NCBI RefSeq assembly: GCF_030848945.1
Contig: NZ_JANHAX010000002.1
Span: forward strand, 248,001 to 312,000
Reading direction: 5' to 3'
Length of the DNA: 64,000 bases
Origin: Marimonas arenosa
Lineage (GTDB): Bacteria; Pseudomonadota; Alphaproteobacteria; Rhodobacterales; Rhodobacteraceae
How positions within the stretch are numbered: the first letter of the stretch is position 1; each line of letters begins with the position of its first letter. Below the pieces are notes generated by a model. The model saw nothing but the letters and a program-made list of their open reading frames with translations, was not told the DNA's origin and made no database searches. The position numbers were made by a program, and so were the translations under genes. Shown here piece after piece: positions 44,251 to 53,447 of this stretch.

Positions 44251-45114
44251 ATGAGCCGCACAGTTTACGTCAACGGGGAATACCTGCCCGAGGAAGACGC
44301 CAAGGTTTCGATCTTCGACCGGTCGTTCCTGATGGCTGACGGGGTTTACGAGGTGACCTCGGTGCTGGGCGGCAAGCTGATCGATTTCGACGGCCACCTG
44401 GCGCGGCTGGAACGCTCGCTGGCCGAGCTGGACATGGCAAAGCCCGAGGCGTTCGATGACCTGCTGGCGATCCACCGCAAGCTGGTCGAGCTCAACGGCA
44501 TCGACGAGGGGATGATCTATCTCCAGGTCAGCCGCGGCTCGGCCGGCGACCGCGATTTCGTCTTCCCCGACCCCGAAGTGGTGAAGCCGACGCTGGTGCT
44601 GTTTACCCAGTCGAAGCCCGGCCTGGCCGACAGCCCGGCGGCGAAGACCGGCATCAAGGTGATCTCGATCGACGATATCCGCTGGGGCCGGCGCGATATC
44701 AAGACGGTGCAGCTGCTTTACCCTTCGATGGGCAAGATGATGGCCAAGAAGGCGGGCTGTGACGACGCCTGGCTGGTCGAGGACGGGTTCGTGACCGAAG
44801 GCACGTCAAACAACGCTTATATCGTCAAGGGCAACAAGATCATCACCCGGCATCTGTCCAACGACATTCTGCACGGCATCACCCGCGCCGCGGTGCTGCG
44901 CTTTGCCCGCGAGGCGCAGATGGAGGTGGAGGAACGCGCCTTCACCATCGAGGAGGCCCAGGCGGCGGACGAGGCCTTCATCACTTCGGCCAGCACCTTC
45001 GTCTTTCCGGTGGTCGAGATCGACGGGGTACAACTGGGGAATGGCGCGCCCGGACCGGTGGCGACGCGGCTCAGAGACATCTATCTGGACGAAAGCCTGA
45101 AATCGGCAATCTGA
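44251..45114 (+). CDS. D-amino-acid transaminase (fold type IV)
   Basis: A 287-residue class IV aminotransferase. The start is MSRTVYVNGEYLPEEDAKVSIFDRSF, the PLP lysine is Lys151 in DIKTVQLLYPSM, and EGTSNNAYIVKG follows. This suits D-alanine/D-amino-acid transaminases better than BCAT. It would transfer amino groups between D-amino acids and 2-oxoglutarate, giving D-glutamate, the substrate of the preceding DgcN-DgcA pair. The ATG at 44251 is preceded by AAAGGAGA. The 180-base gap to dgcA leaves room for its own promoter. Confidence 0.88.
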   Translation: MSRTVYVNGEYLPEEDAKVSIFDRSFLMADGVYEVTSVLGGKLIDFDGHLARLERSLAELDMAKPEAFDDLLAIHRKLVELNGIDEGMIYLQVSRGSAGDRDFVFPDPEVVKPTLVLFTQSKPGLADSPAAKTGIKVISIDDIRWGRRDIKTVQLLYPSMGKMMAKKAGCDDAWLVEDGFVTEGTSNNAYIVKGNKIITRHLSNDILHGITRAAVLRFAREAQMEVEERAFTIEEAQAADEAFITSASTFVFPVVEIDGVQLGNGAPGPVATRLRDIYLDESLKSAI

Positions 45115-45482
45115 TCTGATCGACGGCGGTCCGCGGCGGATTGCGGCCTCCGTCGGGCACCCTGCAGACGTCGCGCGGTCGACGCGATGTCGAGAGCACG
45201 TTCATCCTACTCTCCCGAGACGGCGGAGGTGGCGTTTCACCTGCGTCCCGATATGATCGCGGTGCTTGGAATTTTCTTCTACCCGACAAAAATTGCGGCG
45301 TGGCCGGTCCGGGTTCCCGTCTCTTTTCTGGCTCAAATACCCGTTTTGACGAGAGCCGTTTTCGAGAAGCCCGTCCTGCCGGGCGCGTTGCGGCTGCATC
45401 GGCCGGGTCGAGCGACGCGAGGGCCAGCCCCCGGGGCCGGCGCGCAACGCGCGACACATGCCCCTGAGCACATGTCCCGATC
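45115..45482. other. Gene-free gap
   Basis: About 368 bases between two convergent genes. The open frames crossing it show no protein-like pattern. It contains an inverted, degenerate GGGTATTTGAGCCAGAAAAG-type element (45316-45345, read on the minus strand) and a GC-rich segment GCCAGCCCCCGGGGCC near 45423 that can fold. Confidence 0.55.
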
Positions 45483-46280
45483 TCAGCCAAAGCGCCAGGA
45501 GGAGGCGGTGACACCGCCTCGGATCATCTCCTCGTGGTAGGTGCGGGTCGCGGGTTCGCCTTCTGCGGCGCCGAGTGCCGTGAAAAGCGGCACGAGATGA
45601 TCTTCGCGGGCGTGGCAGGCACGGGCATGGGGGGCCATTTCCCAGCCAAGCACCTCTGCGGTGCGCTCGACCGGCGGCAGGGCAAGTGCGTCGGTGAGCC
45701 ATTTGTCGAATGCCTCGGACGGTACCCGGGCGCCTGGACCGAAGGCGGCGAGGTTGTGGTAGCTGAGGCCCGAACCGACGATCAGCACGCCCTCGTCGCG
45801 CAGGGGGGCAAGCGCGCGGCCCAGTTCGAGGTGCTCCTCGGGCGAAAAATGCGCCCGCATCGAGATCTGGATCAGTGGCATGTCAGCCTGCGGCCAGAGG
45901 ATCGCCATCGGCACGAAAGTACCGTGGTCGTAGCCGCGGCTGTCGTCGAGCCGGGTGGGCAGGCCAGCGGCATCGATCAGTCCGGCGACGCGTTCGGCCA
46001 GCGCCGGCGCGCCGGGGGCCGGGTAGGTGATCTCGTAGGTGTGGGCCGGGAAGCCGTAGTAGTCGTAGACCATCGGTGGTTTGGCGGCATGCATGACGGT
46101 ATAGGCGTCGTCTTCCTCCCAGTGGCCCGAGATCATCAGCACCGCTTTCGGGCGTTCGGGAAGCTGATCGATCATGCGGGTGAAGCTGGCTTCCAGCTCG
46201 CGGAAGGTTTCGCGCATCTGCGGGATCCACGGCCAGGGGCCGCCACCGTGGGAGATGAAATATGTGGGCATACGCGTCAT
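45483..46280 (-). CDS. LigB/DODA-family extradiol dioxygenase
   Basis: A 265-residue protein of the class III extradiol dioxygenase family (4,5-DOPA dioxygenase/YgiD-like). Metal ligands are expected in YFISHGGGPWPW, MISGHWEE and YDHGTFVPM, with GSGLSYHNLAAFG near residue 165. The family uses iron or zinc to cleave catechol rings with oxygen. The ATG at 46280 follows GAGG at 6 bases; alternatives lie 3 codons downstream and further upstream. Confidence 0.87.
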   Translation of the reverse strand: MTRMPTYFISHGGGPWPWIPQMRETFRELEASFTRMIDQLPERPKAVLMISGHWEEDDAYTVMHAAKPPMVYDYYGFPAHTYEITYPAPGAPALAERVAGLIDAAGLPTRLDDSRGYDHGTFVPMAILWPQADMPLIQISMRAHFSPEEHLELGRALAPLRDEGVLIVGSGLSYHNLAAFGPGARVPSEAFDKWLTDALALPPVERTAEVLGWEMAPHARACHAREDHLVPLFTALGAAEGEPATRTYHEEMIRGGVTASSWRFG

Positions 46281-46453
46281 CTTGGGCCTCATGTTCAGAT
46301 GTTCCGCGAAACGTAGGCAAAGCGCTATGCCGCTACTAGGTCGAGGGGCGAACAGCGATTGTGCGGATATGCGCCCTGTCCGCATGACGAGCGAGGTCCC
46401 GCAGCACATTTGAATTCCCTTGCTATCTTCCCAAGGCATGCTTTTCTGACGGG

Positions 46454-47392
46454 ATGGTTAAACTGGTTCTTATGCACAAAGCCGACTCGATCTATGAAGA
46501 CGAGCCTGACGTTGTTTACGATTTCCCTAGGCGCTACCTGAAGGCCGTCCACGAGGCCGTGGGCGACTGGGTTGTCTACTATGAACCAGTAAAGGCGGGC
46601 CCCCGCGGCTATTTTGCCGTGGCCAAGATTCAAAGGGTCATCCCGAAACCGGGCGTCGAGGGGCGCTTCCTGGCCTTGATCGAGCCGGGAAGCTTCTTGC
46701 CATTCGATGCGACGGTGCCACGCCTGGTTGGCGGTCGGCCCCTGGAACAGACCCTGACCGAGGCGGATGGCTCACCGAAAAAGGGTGGGAGCGTTCAGTT
46801 GGCCGTACGTCGCCTGCCGGAGAGCGACTTTGCCAGGATCGTCGACCTGGGCTTGCCGCAGGATCTCGAGCAGCTAGAAGCGACACGATACGAGCCTGCC
46901 ATCGCAGACCGGCAAGAAAAGGCCATGCGAGATGCGTCGGTGCCATTCGAGCGACCTGTAGTCGAGCGGCTCACGCGCAGGCCCTTCCGGGATGTTGCTT
47001 TTCGAAGGAAGGTGCGTGAGGCCTACGGATATCGCTGCGCCATGTCGGGGCTCCGGCTGCGAAACGGGGGTGGCCGGCCCGAGGTGCAAGCTGCGCATAT
47101 TCGCCCGGTCGAGCACCAAGGCAGCGACTCGGTCCGAAACGGGCTGGCTTTGTCGGGCACGTTGCATTGGATGTTCGATCGCGGCTTGATCACGGTCGCC
47201 GATGATTGCACTACAATCCTTGTCTCTAGAAACAAGGTTCCGAGCGATGTCGTTGCCCGGCTCATCCGTCCTGAAGGTTCGCTTCTGACGCCAGAGGACC
47301 CAAGGGACGCACCACATCCGGCCAATTTGAAATGGCACCGCGAGAATGTTTTTGGTCAGGTGACCGGAGATGCGCCGATCGATTGGAGCTGA
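46454..47392 (+). CDS. HNH endonuclease with N-terminal reader-like domain
   Basis: A 312-residue protein. The C-terminal HNH domain spans about residues 180-250: YGYRCAMSGLRLRNGG, VQAAHIRPVEHQGSDSVRNGLALS and TLHWMFDRGLITV give Cys, His, Asn and His of the fold. The N-terminal 150 residues (VVYYEPVKAGPRGYFAVAKIQRV) resemble an EVE/PUA-type base-binding domain by pattern only. This architecture is used in modification-dependent restriction. It stands alone among metabolic genes. Confidence 0.8.
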   Translation: MVKLVLMHKADSIYEDEPDVVYDFPRRYLKAVHEAVGDWVVYYEPVKAGPRGYFAVAKIQRVIPKPGVEGRFLALIEPGSFLPFDATVPRLVGGRPLEQTLTEADGSPKKGGSVQLAVRRLPESDFARIVDLGLPQDLEQLEATRYEPAIADRQEKAMRDASVPFERPVVERLTRRPFRDVAFRRKVREAYGYRCAMSGLRLRNGGGRPEVQAAHIRPVEHQGSDSVRNGLALSGTLHWMFDRGLITVADDCTTILVSRNKVPSDVVARLIRPEGSLLTPEDPRDAPHPANLKWHRENVFGQVTGDAPIDWS

Positions 47393-47400
47393 AGCCTCGA

Positions 47401-47718
47401 TCACTCCTTGTCCTTGAGCACGTTCTCGCGGAAGGCGACCTCGAATTCAGCCTGTTTTTCGGGGCTGGCTTCGGTCTGGTTCTGGGCCTTCCACTGGTCG
47501 TAGGGCATGCCGTAGTAGATTTCGCGGGCCTCGTCCTTGGACATTTCGATGCCGCGTTCGTTGGCGGCCTCCATGTACCAGCGGGAAAGGCAGTTGCGGC
47601 AGAAGCCGCCGAGGTTCATCAGGTCGATGTTTTGCACATCGGGGCGGTCTTGCATCAGGTGCTGGCGCAGGCGGCGGAAGGCGGCGGCTTCGATCTCGGT
47701 GCGGGTGGCGTCGTCCAT
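47401..47718 (-). CDS. DUF1244 family protein
   Basis: A 105-residue protein with the DUF1244 signature FRRLRQHLMQDRPDVQN, LMNLGGFCRNCLSRWY and EIYYGMPYDQWKAQ. The CRNC pair suggests metal or redox binding, but no function is established. ATG at 47718 with GGGAGACACC upstream. Convergent with the HNH gene across 8 bases. Confidence 0.9.
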   Translation of the reverse strand: MDDATRTEIEAAAFRRLRQHLMQDRPDVQNIDLMNLGGFCRNCLSRWYMEAANERGIEMSKDEAREIYYGMPYDQWKAQNQTEASPEKQAEFEVAFRENVLKDKE

Positions 47719-47739
47719 GTGGTGTCTCCCTGAAAGCAT

Positions 47740-47758
47740 GGTGGGTGGAAAACCCACC
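47740..47758. repeat. 7-5-7 palindrome GGTGGGT-ggaaa-ACCCACC
   Basis: Same layout (7-bp arms, 5-base loop) and related arm sequence as two palindromes at 57394-57412 and 57425-57443. It lies in the gap between the DUF1244 and amidohydrolase genes, both leftward. Confidence 0.6.
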
Positions 47759-47784
47759 TTACGGTAAATCGGTTCAAGCCCTTG

Positions 47785-48525
47785 TCAAAGACCGGTTTCG
47801 GCCAGCACCTCGCCCAATATCGGCGCCAGGCGGCGGGCCCAGGCATGCTGCTGATCGTCGGTCTCTATGACGTCGTGGCGCAGTTCGATCAGAACGTTGG
47901 GCCGTCCCTTTCGCAGCGCATGCTGGTCGATGGCATCGCCGGGCAGGTGGCCGGCATAGGGTTCGTTGTCACCGACGCAGAGGTCGGGTTCGCGCCCGAG
48001 TCGCTCGATCAGAGCCGGGCCGAACCCGGTATCGCCGGCATGCAGGATGCCGATCTGCCAAGGGCGCGGATGCCGGCCCTGCAGCTTGGGCGAGAAGCTG
48101 TGGATGGCGACGATCACGGTGTCGTCGCGCCGCGCCGCCAGTGCCTCGTAGGCGTCGTGGTAAGGGCGCCAGTAGGTGTTGAGGCGGCGCATTTCTTCCT
48201 CGGGCGTGATGTGGCGGTTGGCGGGGACGATGGTGCCGTCATAAAGCTTCATGATCAGCGTCGGGTCGTCCTGGCCGCGGTTGGGGTCGATCACCAGCCG
48301 AGAAAAGCGGCTGAGGATCGCCGGGGCGCCCAGCAGGTCGGCGAGCGCCAGGCTGACGCCGGCGGCGCCGAGGTCATAGGCGATGTGGCGGCTCATCTCG
48401 GCGGAGGGCAGGCCGAGATCGCCTCCGTTGACGCAGCCAGGCACGGCGTTTGAGGCGTGATCGCAGGTGATCAGCCAGCGCGAGGCGCGGCTTTCTTCAT
48501 GAATTTCGAAGGCTTGATATGTCAT
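47785..48525 (-). CDS. N-formylglutamate amidohydrolase family
   Basis: A 246-residue protein of the FGase family: WLITCDHASNAVP, IAYDLGAAGVSLALADLLGAP, SRLVIDPNRGQDDPTL and IVAIHSFSPKLQGRHPRPWQIG (landmarks HSFSPKLQGRHPRP). It hydrolyses N-formylglutamate or a related N-acyl compound using a bound zinc. No histidine-degradation genes are nearby, so the substrate is open; members with unknown substrates are common. Confidence 0.87.
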   Translation of the reverse strand: MTYQAFEIHEESRASRWLITCDHASNAVPGCVNGGDLGLPSAEMSRHIAYDLGAAGVSLALADLLGAPAILSRFSRLVIDPNRGQDDPTLIMKLYDGTIVPANRHITPEEEMRRLNTYWRPYHDAYEALAARRDDTVIVAIHSFSPKLQGRHPRPWQIGILHAGDTGFGPALIERLGREPDLCVGDNEPYAGHLPGDAIDQHALRKGRPNVLIELRHDVIETDDQQHAWARRLAPILGEVLAETGL

Positions 48526-48661
48526 ATGCGTGTCATTCCCTTGCGCAACGACTTAGGCGAGTTAAAGGGGGAAGTGAATTGTGCAATTTCACCGCATGGC
48601 CATTGTTAGCGATAACTGCTAGGCAGGCGGACAAACACAGAAAGTCGTGCAGGCAGGACAG

Positions 48662-50107
48662 ATGAGACGTCACCGCAATGTGAAAATCGTGGCCACGCTG
48701 GGGCCGGCTTCCAGCGACTATGAGACCATCAAGGCGCTGCACGAGGCCGGCGCCGACGTGTTCCGGCTGAACATGAGTCACGGCAGCCATGACGAGACCC
48801 GTGAGCGCCACCGCATCATCCGCGAGATCGAGCGCGAGCTTGACGGCCCGATCGGCATCCTGGCCGACCTGCAGGGGCCAAAGTTGCGGGTGGGAAAGTT
48901 CGCCAACGGCGAGGAAGAGCTGGAAGAAGGCGCGATGTTCCGGCTCGACCTCGACAAGGCCAAGGGCGACGCCCGTCGGGTGCGGTTGCCGCACCCCGAG
49001 ATATTCGCGGCGCTGAAGCCCGGCGCGACGCTGTTGGTCAATGACGGCAAAATCATGCTGCAGGTAAAGGACTGCGGCGCCGATTTCGCCGATTGCGAGG
49101 TGCTGACAGGTGGCACGATTTCCAACCGCAAGGGGGTCAATGTGCCCGACGTGGTGCTGCCGCTGGCGGCCTTGTCGGAAAAGGACCGCGAGGACCTGGA
49201 ATTCGCCTGTGACCTGGGTGTCGACTGGATCGCGCTGAGCTTCGTGCAGCGACCCGAGGACGTGCTCGAGGCGCGGGAACTGGTGGCGGGCCGGGCTGCG
49301 GTGTTGTCGAAGATCGAGAAACCGGCGGCGGTGAAGTGTTTTGCCGATATTCTCGAAGTGTCGGACGGTGTGATGGTGGCGCGCGGCGACCTGGGGGTCG
49401 AGCTGCCGGTGCAGAACGTGCCGCCGATCCAGAAGCGGCTGGTGCGGCAATGCCGGGCGGCGGCCAAGCCGGTGATCGTGGCGACCCAGATGCTGGAATC
49501 GATGATCGAGAGCCCGGTGCCGACGCGGGCCGAGGTTTCGGATGTGGCGAACGCGATTTACGAGGGCGCCGACGCGGTGATGCTGTCGGCCGAGTCGGCC
49601 GCCGGAGATTATCCGGTCGAGGCGGTCACGACGATGAACAACGTCGCTGTCGAGGTCGAGCATGATCCGAACTATCGCGTGATCATCGAGGCGTCGCGCC
49701 AGGCCGAGCGAAAAAGCGTCGCCGATGGCATCGTCGCCGCGGCGCGCGAGATCGCCGAGACCACCGACATCAAGGTGATCTGCTGTTTCACCCAGTCGGG
49801 CACGACCGCACTCTTGACCGCGCGGGAACGGCCACGGGTGCCGATCATCGCGATGACGAGCCTGCGTGGAACGGCGCGGCGGCTGGCGCTGAGCTGGGGC
49901 ACGAACTGCATCATGACCGGTGAATTGCAGCGCTTCAAACAGGCGGTGGTGAATTCGGCGAGGGCGGCGCGGGTGCATGGGTTTGCAACGCCCGACGACC
50001 AGATCCTGGTGATCGCGGGGGTACCGTTCAACCAGCCCGGCACCACAAACATTCTGCGGGTCGCGCCCTGTGATGAAAGTTTGATTTTTGCCTCGGATCC
50101 GGAGTAA
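48662..50107 (+). CDS. pyk: Pyruvate kinase
   Basis: A 481-residue pyruvate kinase, converting phosphoenolpyruvate and ADP to pyruvate and ATP. Seen are KIVATLGPASSDYETI, LNMSHGSHDE, the active-site region SKIEKPAAVKCFADI, MVARGDLGVELP and TQMLESMIESPVPTRAEVSD. The ATG at 48662 is preferred; the frame is open to a GTG five codons upstream. A small membrane protein gene follows. Confidence 0.97.
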   Translation: MRRHRNVKIVATLGPASSDYETIKALHEAGADVFRLNMSHGSHDETRERHRIIREIERELDGPIGILADLQGPKLRVGKFANGEEELEEGAMFRLDLDKAKGDARRVRLPHPEIFAALKPGATLLVNDGKIMLQVKDCGADFADCEVLTGGTISNRKGVNVPDVVLPLAALSEKDREDLEFACDLGVDWIALSFVQRPEDVLEARELVAGRAAVLSKIEKPAAVKCFADILEVSDGVMVARGDLGVELPVQNVPPIQKRLVRQCRAAAKPVIVATQMLESMIESPVPTRAEVSDVANAIYEGADAVMLSAESAAGDYPVEAVTTMNNVAVEVEHDPNYRVIIEASRQAERKSVADGIVAAAREIAETTDIKVICCFTQSGTTALLTARERPRVPIIAMTSLRGTARRLALSWGTNCIMTGELQRFKQAVVNSARAARVHGFATPDDQILVIAGVPFNQPGTTNILRVAPCDESLIFASDPE

Positions 50108-50160
50108 ACTGATCGTCAATCTAGCAGAACGCGTCTTCGGGCAGCGACAAGGCAGTAAAG

Positions 50161-50385
50161 ATGGATAGTGATCTGGCCCTGGTGGTTGGTTTGGTGGTTG
50201 CCGTGTTTTCGGTTCCGGCGGTCATTTCGGCCCTGTCCGAGCGGCGTGCGCCGCGGGTGGCGGCGATCGTGCTGATTGTGGGCGGAGGACTGGTCGCCTG
50301 GTCGGTGTCGCAAAAACCCGGCGGATACACGCTTGGCGAAATCCCCGACGTGATCGTGCGCGTGGTGGGGCGCTACGTGAACTGA
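50161..50385 (+). CDS. Small membrane protein, unknown
   Basis: A 74-residue protein with two hydrophobic helices (about 6-23 and 33-48), SERRAPR between them and a polar tail GGYTLGEIPDVIVRVVGRYVN. Proteins of this form sit near pyk in related Rhodobacterales as far as I recall; no function known. Starts 53 bases after pyk. Confidence 0.65.
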   Translation: MDSDLALVVGLVVAVFSVPAVISALSERRAPRVAAIVLIVGGGLVAWSVSQKPGGYTLGEIPDVIVRVVGRYVN

Positions 50386-50532
50386 AGCCGGTTGCGGGGC
50401 GGGTGCGCCCCGGTGGCCGAAAATCCTTGCAAAAGGCGAAACTGCCCCGTATACGGCGCTTCTCAACCGCGCGGCCGGCTCAAGTGGCATGCCGAGTCGC
50501 GTGTAACCGACCCGACTATTCAGGAGACGGAA

Positions 50533-50733
50533 ATGCCCAAGATGAAGACCAAGTCGAGCTGCAAGAAGCGGTTCAAGGTCACTGCCACCGGCAAGGTGAA
50601 GACGGCCCAGGCCGGCAAGCGCCATGGCATGATCAAACGCACCAACAAGTTCATCCGCAACGCACGTGGCACCACCACCATGAGCGAGCCCGATGCCAAG
50701 ATCATCAAGGGCATGATGCCCTACGCGCGCTGA
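50533..50733 (+). CDS. rpmI: Ribosomal protein bL35
   Basis: A 66-residue basic protein starting [22 protein letters not shown] and containing the SGKRH-type run [20 protein letters not shown], typical of bL35 of the large ribosomal subunit. The true ATG is at 50533 with CAGGAGAC upstream. rplT follows after 12 bases. infC, often upstream, is not here. Confidence 0.97.
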   Translation: MPKMKTKSSCKKRFKVTATGKVKTAQAGKRHGMIKRTNKFIRNARGTTTMSEPDAKIIKGMMPYAR

Positions 50734-50745
50734 GGAGGATGAGCG

Positions 50746-51108
50746 ATGTCGAGAGTTAAAGGCGGAACCACCACCCACGCCCGTCACAAGAAGGTCATCA
50801 AGGCCGCCAAAGGTTACTATGGCCGCCGCAAGAGCACCTTCAAGGTCGCGCGCCAGGCCGTGGACAAGGCCAACCAATACGCCACCCGTGACCGCAAGGC
50901 CCGCAAGCGCAACTTCCGTGCCCTGTGGATCCAACGGATCAACGCCGCGGTGCGCACCCATGACGAGGCGCTGACCTATTCGCGTTTTATCAACGGCCTG
51001 AACAATGCCGGGATCGAGGTCGACCGCAAGGTGCTGGCGGATCTCGCCGTGCATGAGCCCGAGGCCTTTGGTGCCATCGTGGCCCAGGCCAAGGCCGCGC
51101 TGGCGTAA
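50746..51108 (+). CDS. rplT: Ribosomal protein bL20
   Basis: A 120-residue protein starting [30 protein letters not shown] and containing [13 protein letters not shown], characteristic of bL20, needed early in 50S assembly. Preceded by GAGGAGGAT. Followed by a strong terminator. Confidence 0.98.
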   Translation: MSRVKGGTTTHARHKKVIKAAKGYYGRRKSTFKVARQAVDKANQYATRDRKARKRNFRALWIQRINAAVRTHDEALTYSRFINGLNNAGIEVDRKVLADLAVHEPEAFGAIVAQAKAALA

Positions 51109-51133
51109 GAGCCATAACAGAAGCGAGTTTCGG

Positions 51134-51160
51134 AAGGCCCGGGTGATGCCCGGGCCTTTT
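51134..51160 (+). terminator. Rho-independent terminator after rplT
   Basis: AAGGCCCGGG and CCCGGGCCTT form a 10-bp stem with a TGATG loop, followed by TTCTTTT. It closes the rpmI-rplT transcript. Confidence 0.93.
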
Positions 51161-51330
51161 CTTTTGTCGATCCTCCGGGTTGGTCGGGAACGGCTGGATG
51201 CCGTCGTTCGGTCTTGCTGAGCTCGCGGGCGGCGTGTCTTGGGGCGGCCCGCACGCCTTTCCCGGCCTGTTCTTGCAGCTCTGGCGACGGCCGGGCTAGG
51301 TTGGTGCCGAACTCACGGGGCGGGCAATCC

Positions 51331-52272
51331 ATGACCATTGAAACGGTTGCGATCATCGGGGCTGGTCTTATCGGGCAGAGCTGGGCGGCTTTGTTTCTGG
51401 CCCACGGCCTGCGGGTGCAGGTTCAGGATACCGATCCGACCCGCGAGGCGGGGCTGCACGAGGCGGTCCGGCGGGCCTGGCCCGATCTCTGTGCCGTCGG
51501 CGTCGCGGAGGGGGAGCCGCCGACGGCGCGGCTGAGCTTTACGACCAGCGTTGCCGAGGCCTGTACCGGGGCGGATTTCGTGCAGGAATGCGGGCCCGAC
51601 CGGATCGATGTCAAACGCCTGATCGTGGCGGAAATCGAGGCCACTTCGGGCAAGGATGTGGTGATCGCCTCGTCCACCTCGTCGTTGCTGGCAAGCGAGA
51701 TCCAGCACGGTGCCCGGCATCCCGGGCGGATCGTCGTTGCCCATCCGTTCAATCCGCCGCACCTGGTGCCGCTGGTCGAACTTGTGCCGGGGCGGCAGAC
51801 CGCCCCGCAGGCGATGGCCACGGCGCGGGCGTTCTATGACAGCATCGGGCGCGAGGTGGTGGAGCTGAAACGCGACGTGGTGGGTCACGTAGCGAACCGG
51901 CTGTCCTCTGCGCTGTTCCGCGAGGCGGTGCATCTCGTGGCCGAGGGCATCGCGTCGGTCGAAGACGTCGACCGCGCGGTGCGGCACGGGCCGGGGCTGA
52001 GGTGGGCGCTGATGGGGCCGTATCTGACCTACCATATGGGCGGCGGCGCAGGCGGGTTTCGGCACTACATGGACCATCTCGGCCCGACGCAGGCGGCGCG
52101 CTGGGCAGAGTTGGGCAATCCGGTGCTGGACGATGCCACCAAGGCGCGGCTAATCGCGGGCGTCGACGAGATGCTGGCCGGGGTGGACGATTCCGATCTC
52201 GTGGCGCGGCGTGACAGCGGGCTGGTCGGGCTGCTGAAGATGAAGGCCGGCGCTCGGGGCGACGGCGACTAG
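51331..52272 (+). CDS. 3-hydroxyacyl-CoA dehydrogenase family (gulonate/carnitine dehydrogenase-like)
   Basis: A 313-residue single-domain-pair dehydrogenase. The NAD motif is GAGLIGQSWAALFLAHG near the start, followed by ECGPDRIDVKR, ASSTSSLLASEIQ, RIVVAHPFNPPHLVPLVELVPG and VGHVANRLSSALFREA. The VELVPG and size match the lambda-crystallin/L-gulonate and carnitine 3-dehydrogenase branch rather than fatty acid oxidation enzymes. Substrate undetermined. Its stop overlaps the stop region of the convergent MFS gene by 4 bases. Confidence 0.87.
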   Translation: MTIETVAIIGAGLIGQSWAALFLAHGLRVQVQDTDPTREAGLHEAVRRAWPDLCAVGVAEGEPPTARLSFTTSVAEACTGADFVQECGPDRIDVKRLIVAEIEATSGKDVVIASSTSSLLASEIQHGARHPGRIVVAHPFNPPHLVPLVELVPGRQTAPQAMATARAFYDSIGREVVELKRDVVGHVANRLSSALFREAVHLVAEGIASVEDVDRAVRHGPGLRWALMGPYLTYHMGGGAGGFRHYMDHLGPTQAARWAELGNPVLDDATKARLIAGVDEMLAGVDDSDLVARRDSGLVGLLKMKAGARGDGD

Positions 52273-53447
52273 TTGCCTGCCAACGGTCGCTGCAACAGGG
52301 CCAATGCCGCCCCCACCAGCAGAATCCCCGCCGCCGCCAGTAGGCTGACGCCGATGTCGCCGAACCGGTCCCCGATCAGCCCCGCGCCGTAAGGGCCTAT
52401 GGTCTGGGCCACCGCGAACACCACCGTGAAGAAGCTGATCGCCGCGCCCCAGCTGTCGGGCGGCAGGTTCTGCCGCGAAAAACTGGTGATGGCGCCGGGT
52501 GGCATGAACACGCAGAGCCCGAAGATCGTGGCCGAAAGGATCAGCGCTGCGCCGCCCGGGACCACAACCGGCAGAGCCGAACCAATCGCAATGCCTGTGA
52601 GGATCAGCGTAAGCGGCACGCCCGAGGCGAACCGTGCCAGTACCGGCCGCCACAAGATGGGCGAGACGAAGATGCAGCTGCCCAGGATCACCCAGATCAG
52701 CGCGATGAACCCAGGGCCCGCCTCTTGTTCGGTCATCCAGGCCGACAGGAAGGTGAGGTAGACGATATAGCCGAGCCCGAACCCGGCATAACCTGCCAAT
52801 TCGCCCAGCATGCGGCGCAAAGGCAAGGCAGGTGCGGTTTGTCCCGCCTGGCGGGGCGGGCGCAACTGGCCCGCGGCCCATAAGCCCAGCGGCAGCGAGG
52901 CCAGGCTGAGCGCCCCGATCAGCACCCAGCCCCAGGGCCAGGCGGCATATCCCCAGATCCCAAGCAGAACCGGCAGCGTCGCGCCCGCCAGAACGATGCC
53001 GAGGCCCCCGCCGGAGCCGAACAGAAGCGCGATAGCCAGAGCGTTGCGTCGCGGATCGTCATGGAACAACTGTGCCGCCAGCGCCCCCGCGGTGGAAAAC
53101 GACATCGCCCCGAAGACGCCCGCAAGAATGCGCCACAGTGTCTGCCACCACAGCGCCGTCACCAGCCCGGTGGCCAGAAGCGCCGCGGTCGTGGTCACCA
53201 ACCCGAAGGCAAACAGGACCGAGGGTCGGACCCGGCGGATCAGCCCCATCGTCAGCACCGCTCCGGCGATGTAGCCGAGTGCGTTCGCGGTGTTGAGCCA
53301 GCCCGCCTGGGCATAGTTCCACCCCATTTCCGATTTCATTGCCGGCAGCAACAGTCCATAGGCAAAGCGCGCGAACCCGTTGGTCACGGTCACGCCCAGG
53401 GCAAGCCCGGCCAGAATCAACCAGGGTCGGGTCGGAGCGGCTATCAT
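52269..53447 (-). CDS. MFS transporter, YbfB/YjiJ type
   Basis: A 392-residue twelve-helix membrane protein with LALGVTVTNGFARFAYGLLLPAMKSEMGW at its start (landmark GFARFAYGLLLPAM), typical of the YbfB/YjiJ subfamily of the major facilitators. Substrate unknown. The ATG at 53447 starts just before the first helix; the frame is open to an ATG at 53516 that would add 23 polar residues. Neither has a clear Shine-Dalgarno site. Confidence 0.83.
   Translation of the reverse strand: MIAAPTRPWLILAGLALGVTVTNGFARFAYGLLLPAMKSEMGWNYAQAGWLNTANALGYIAGAVLTMGLIRRVRPSVLFAFGLVTTTAALLATGLVTALWWQTLWRILAGVFGAMSFSTAGALAAQLFHDDPRRNALAIALLFGSGGGLGIVLAGATLPVLLGIWGYAAWPWGWVLIGALSLASLPLGLWAAGQLRPPRQAGQTAPALPLRRMLGELAGYAGFGLGYIVYLTFLSAWMTEQEAGPGFIALIWVILGSCIFVSPILWRPVLARFASGVPLTLILTGIAIGSALPVVVPGGAALILSATIFGLCVFMPPGAITSFSRQNLPPDSWGAAISFFTVVFAVAQTIGPYGAGLIGDRFGDIGVSLLAAAGILLVGAALALLQRPLAGN

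Noticed and set aside
45187..45540. 117-codon frame in the gap after the D-amino-acid transaminase gene
   Set aside because: It lacks a Shine-Dalgarno site, runs into the 3' end of the dioxygenase gene and contains a repeat element.
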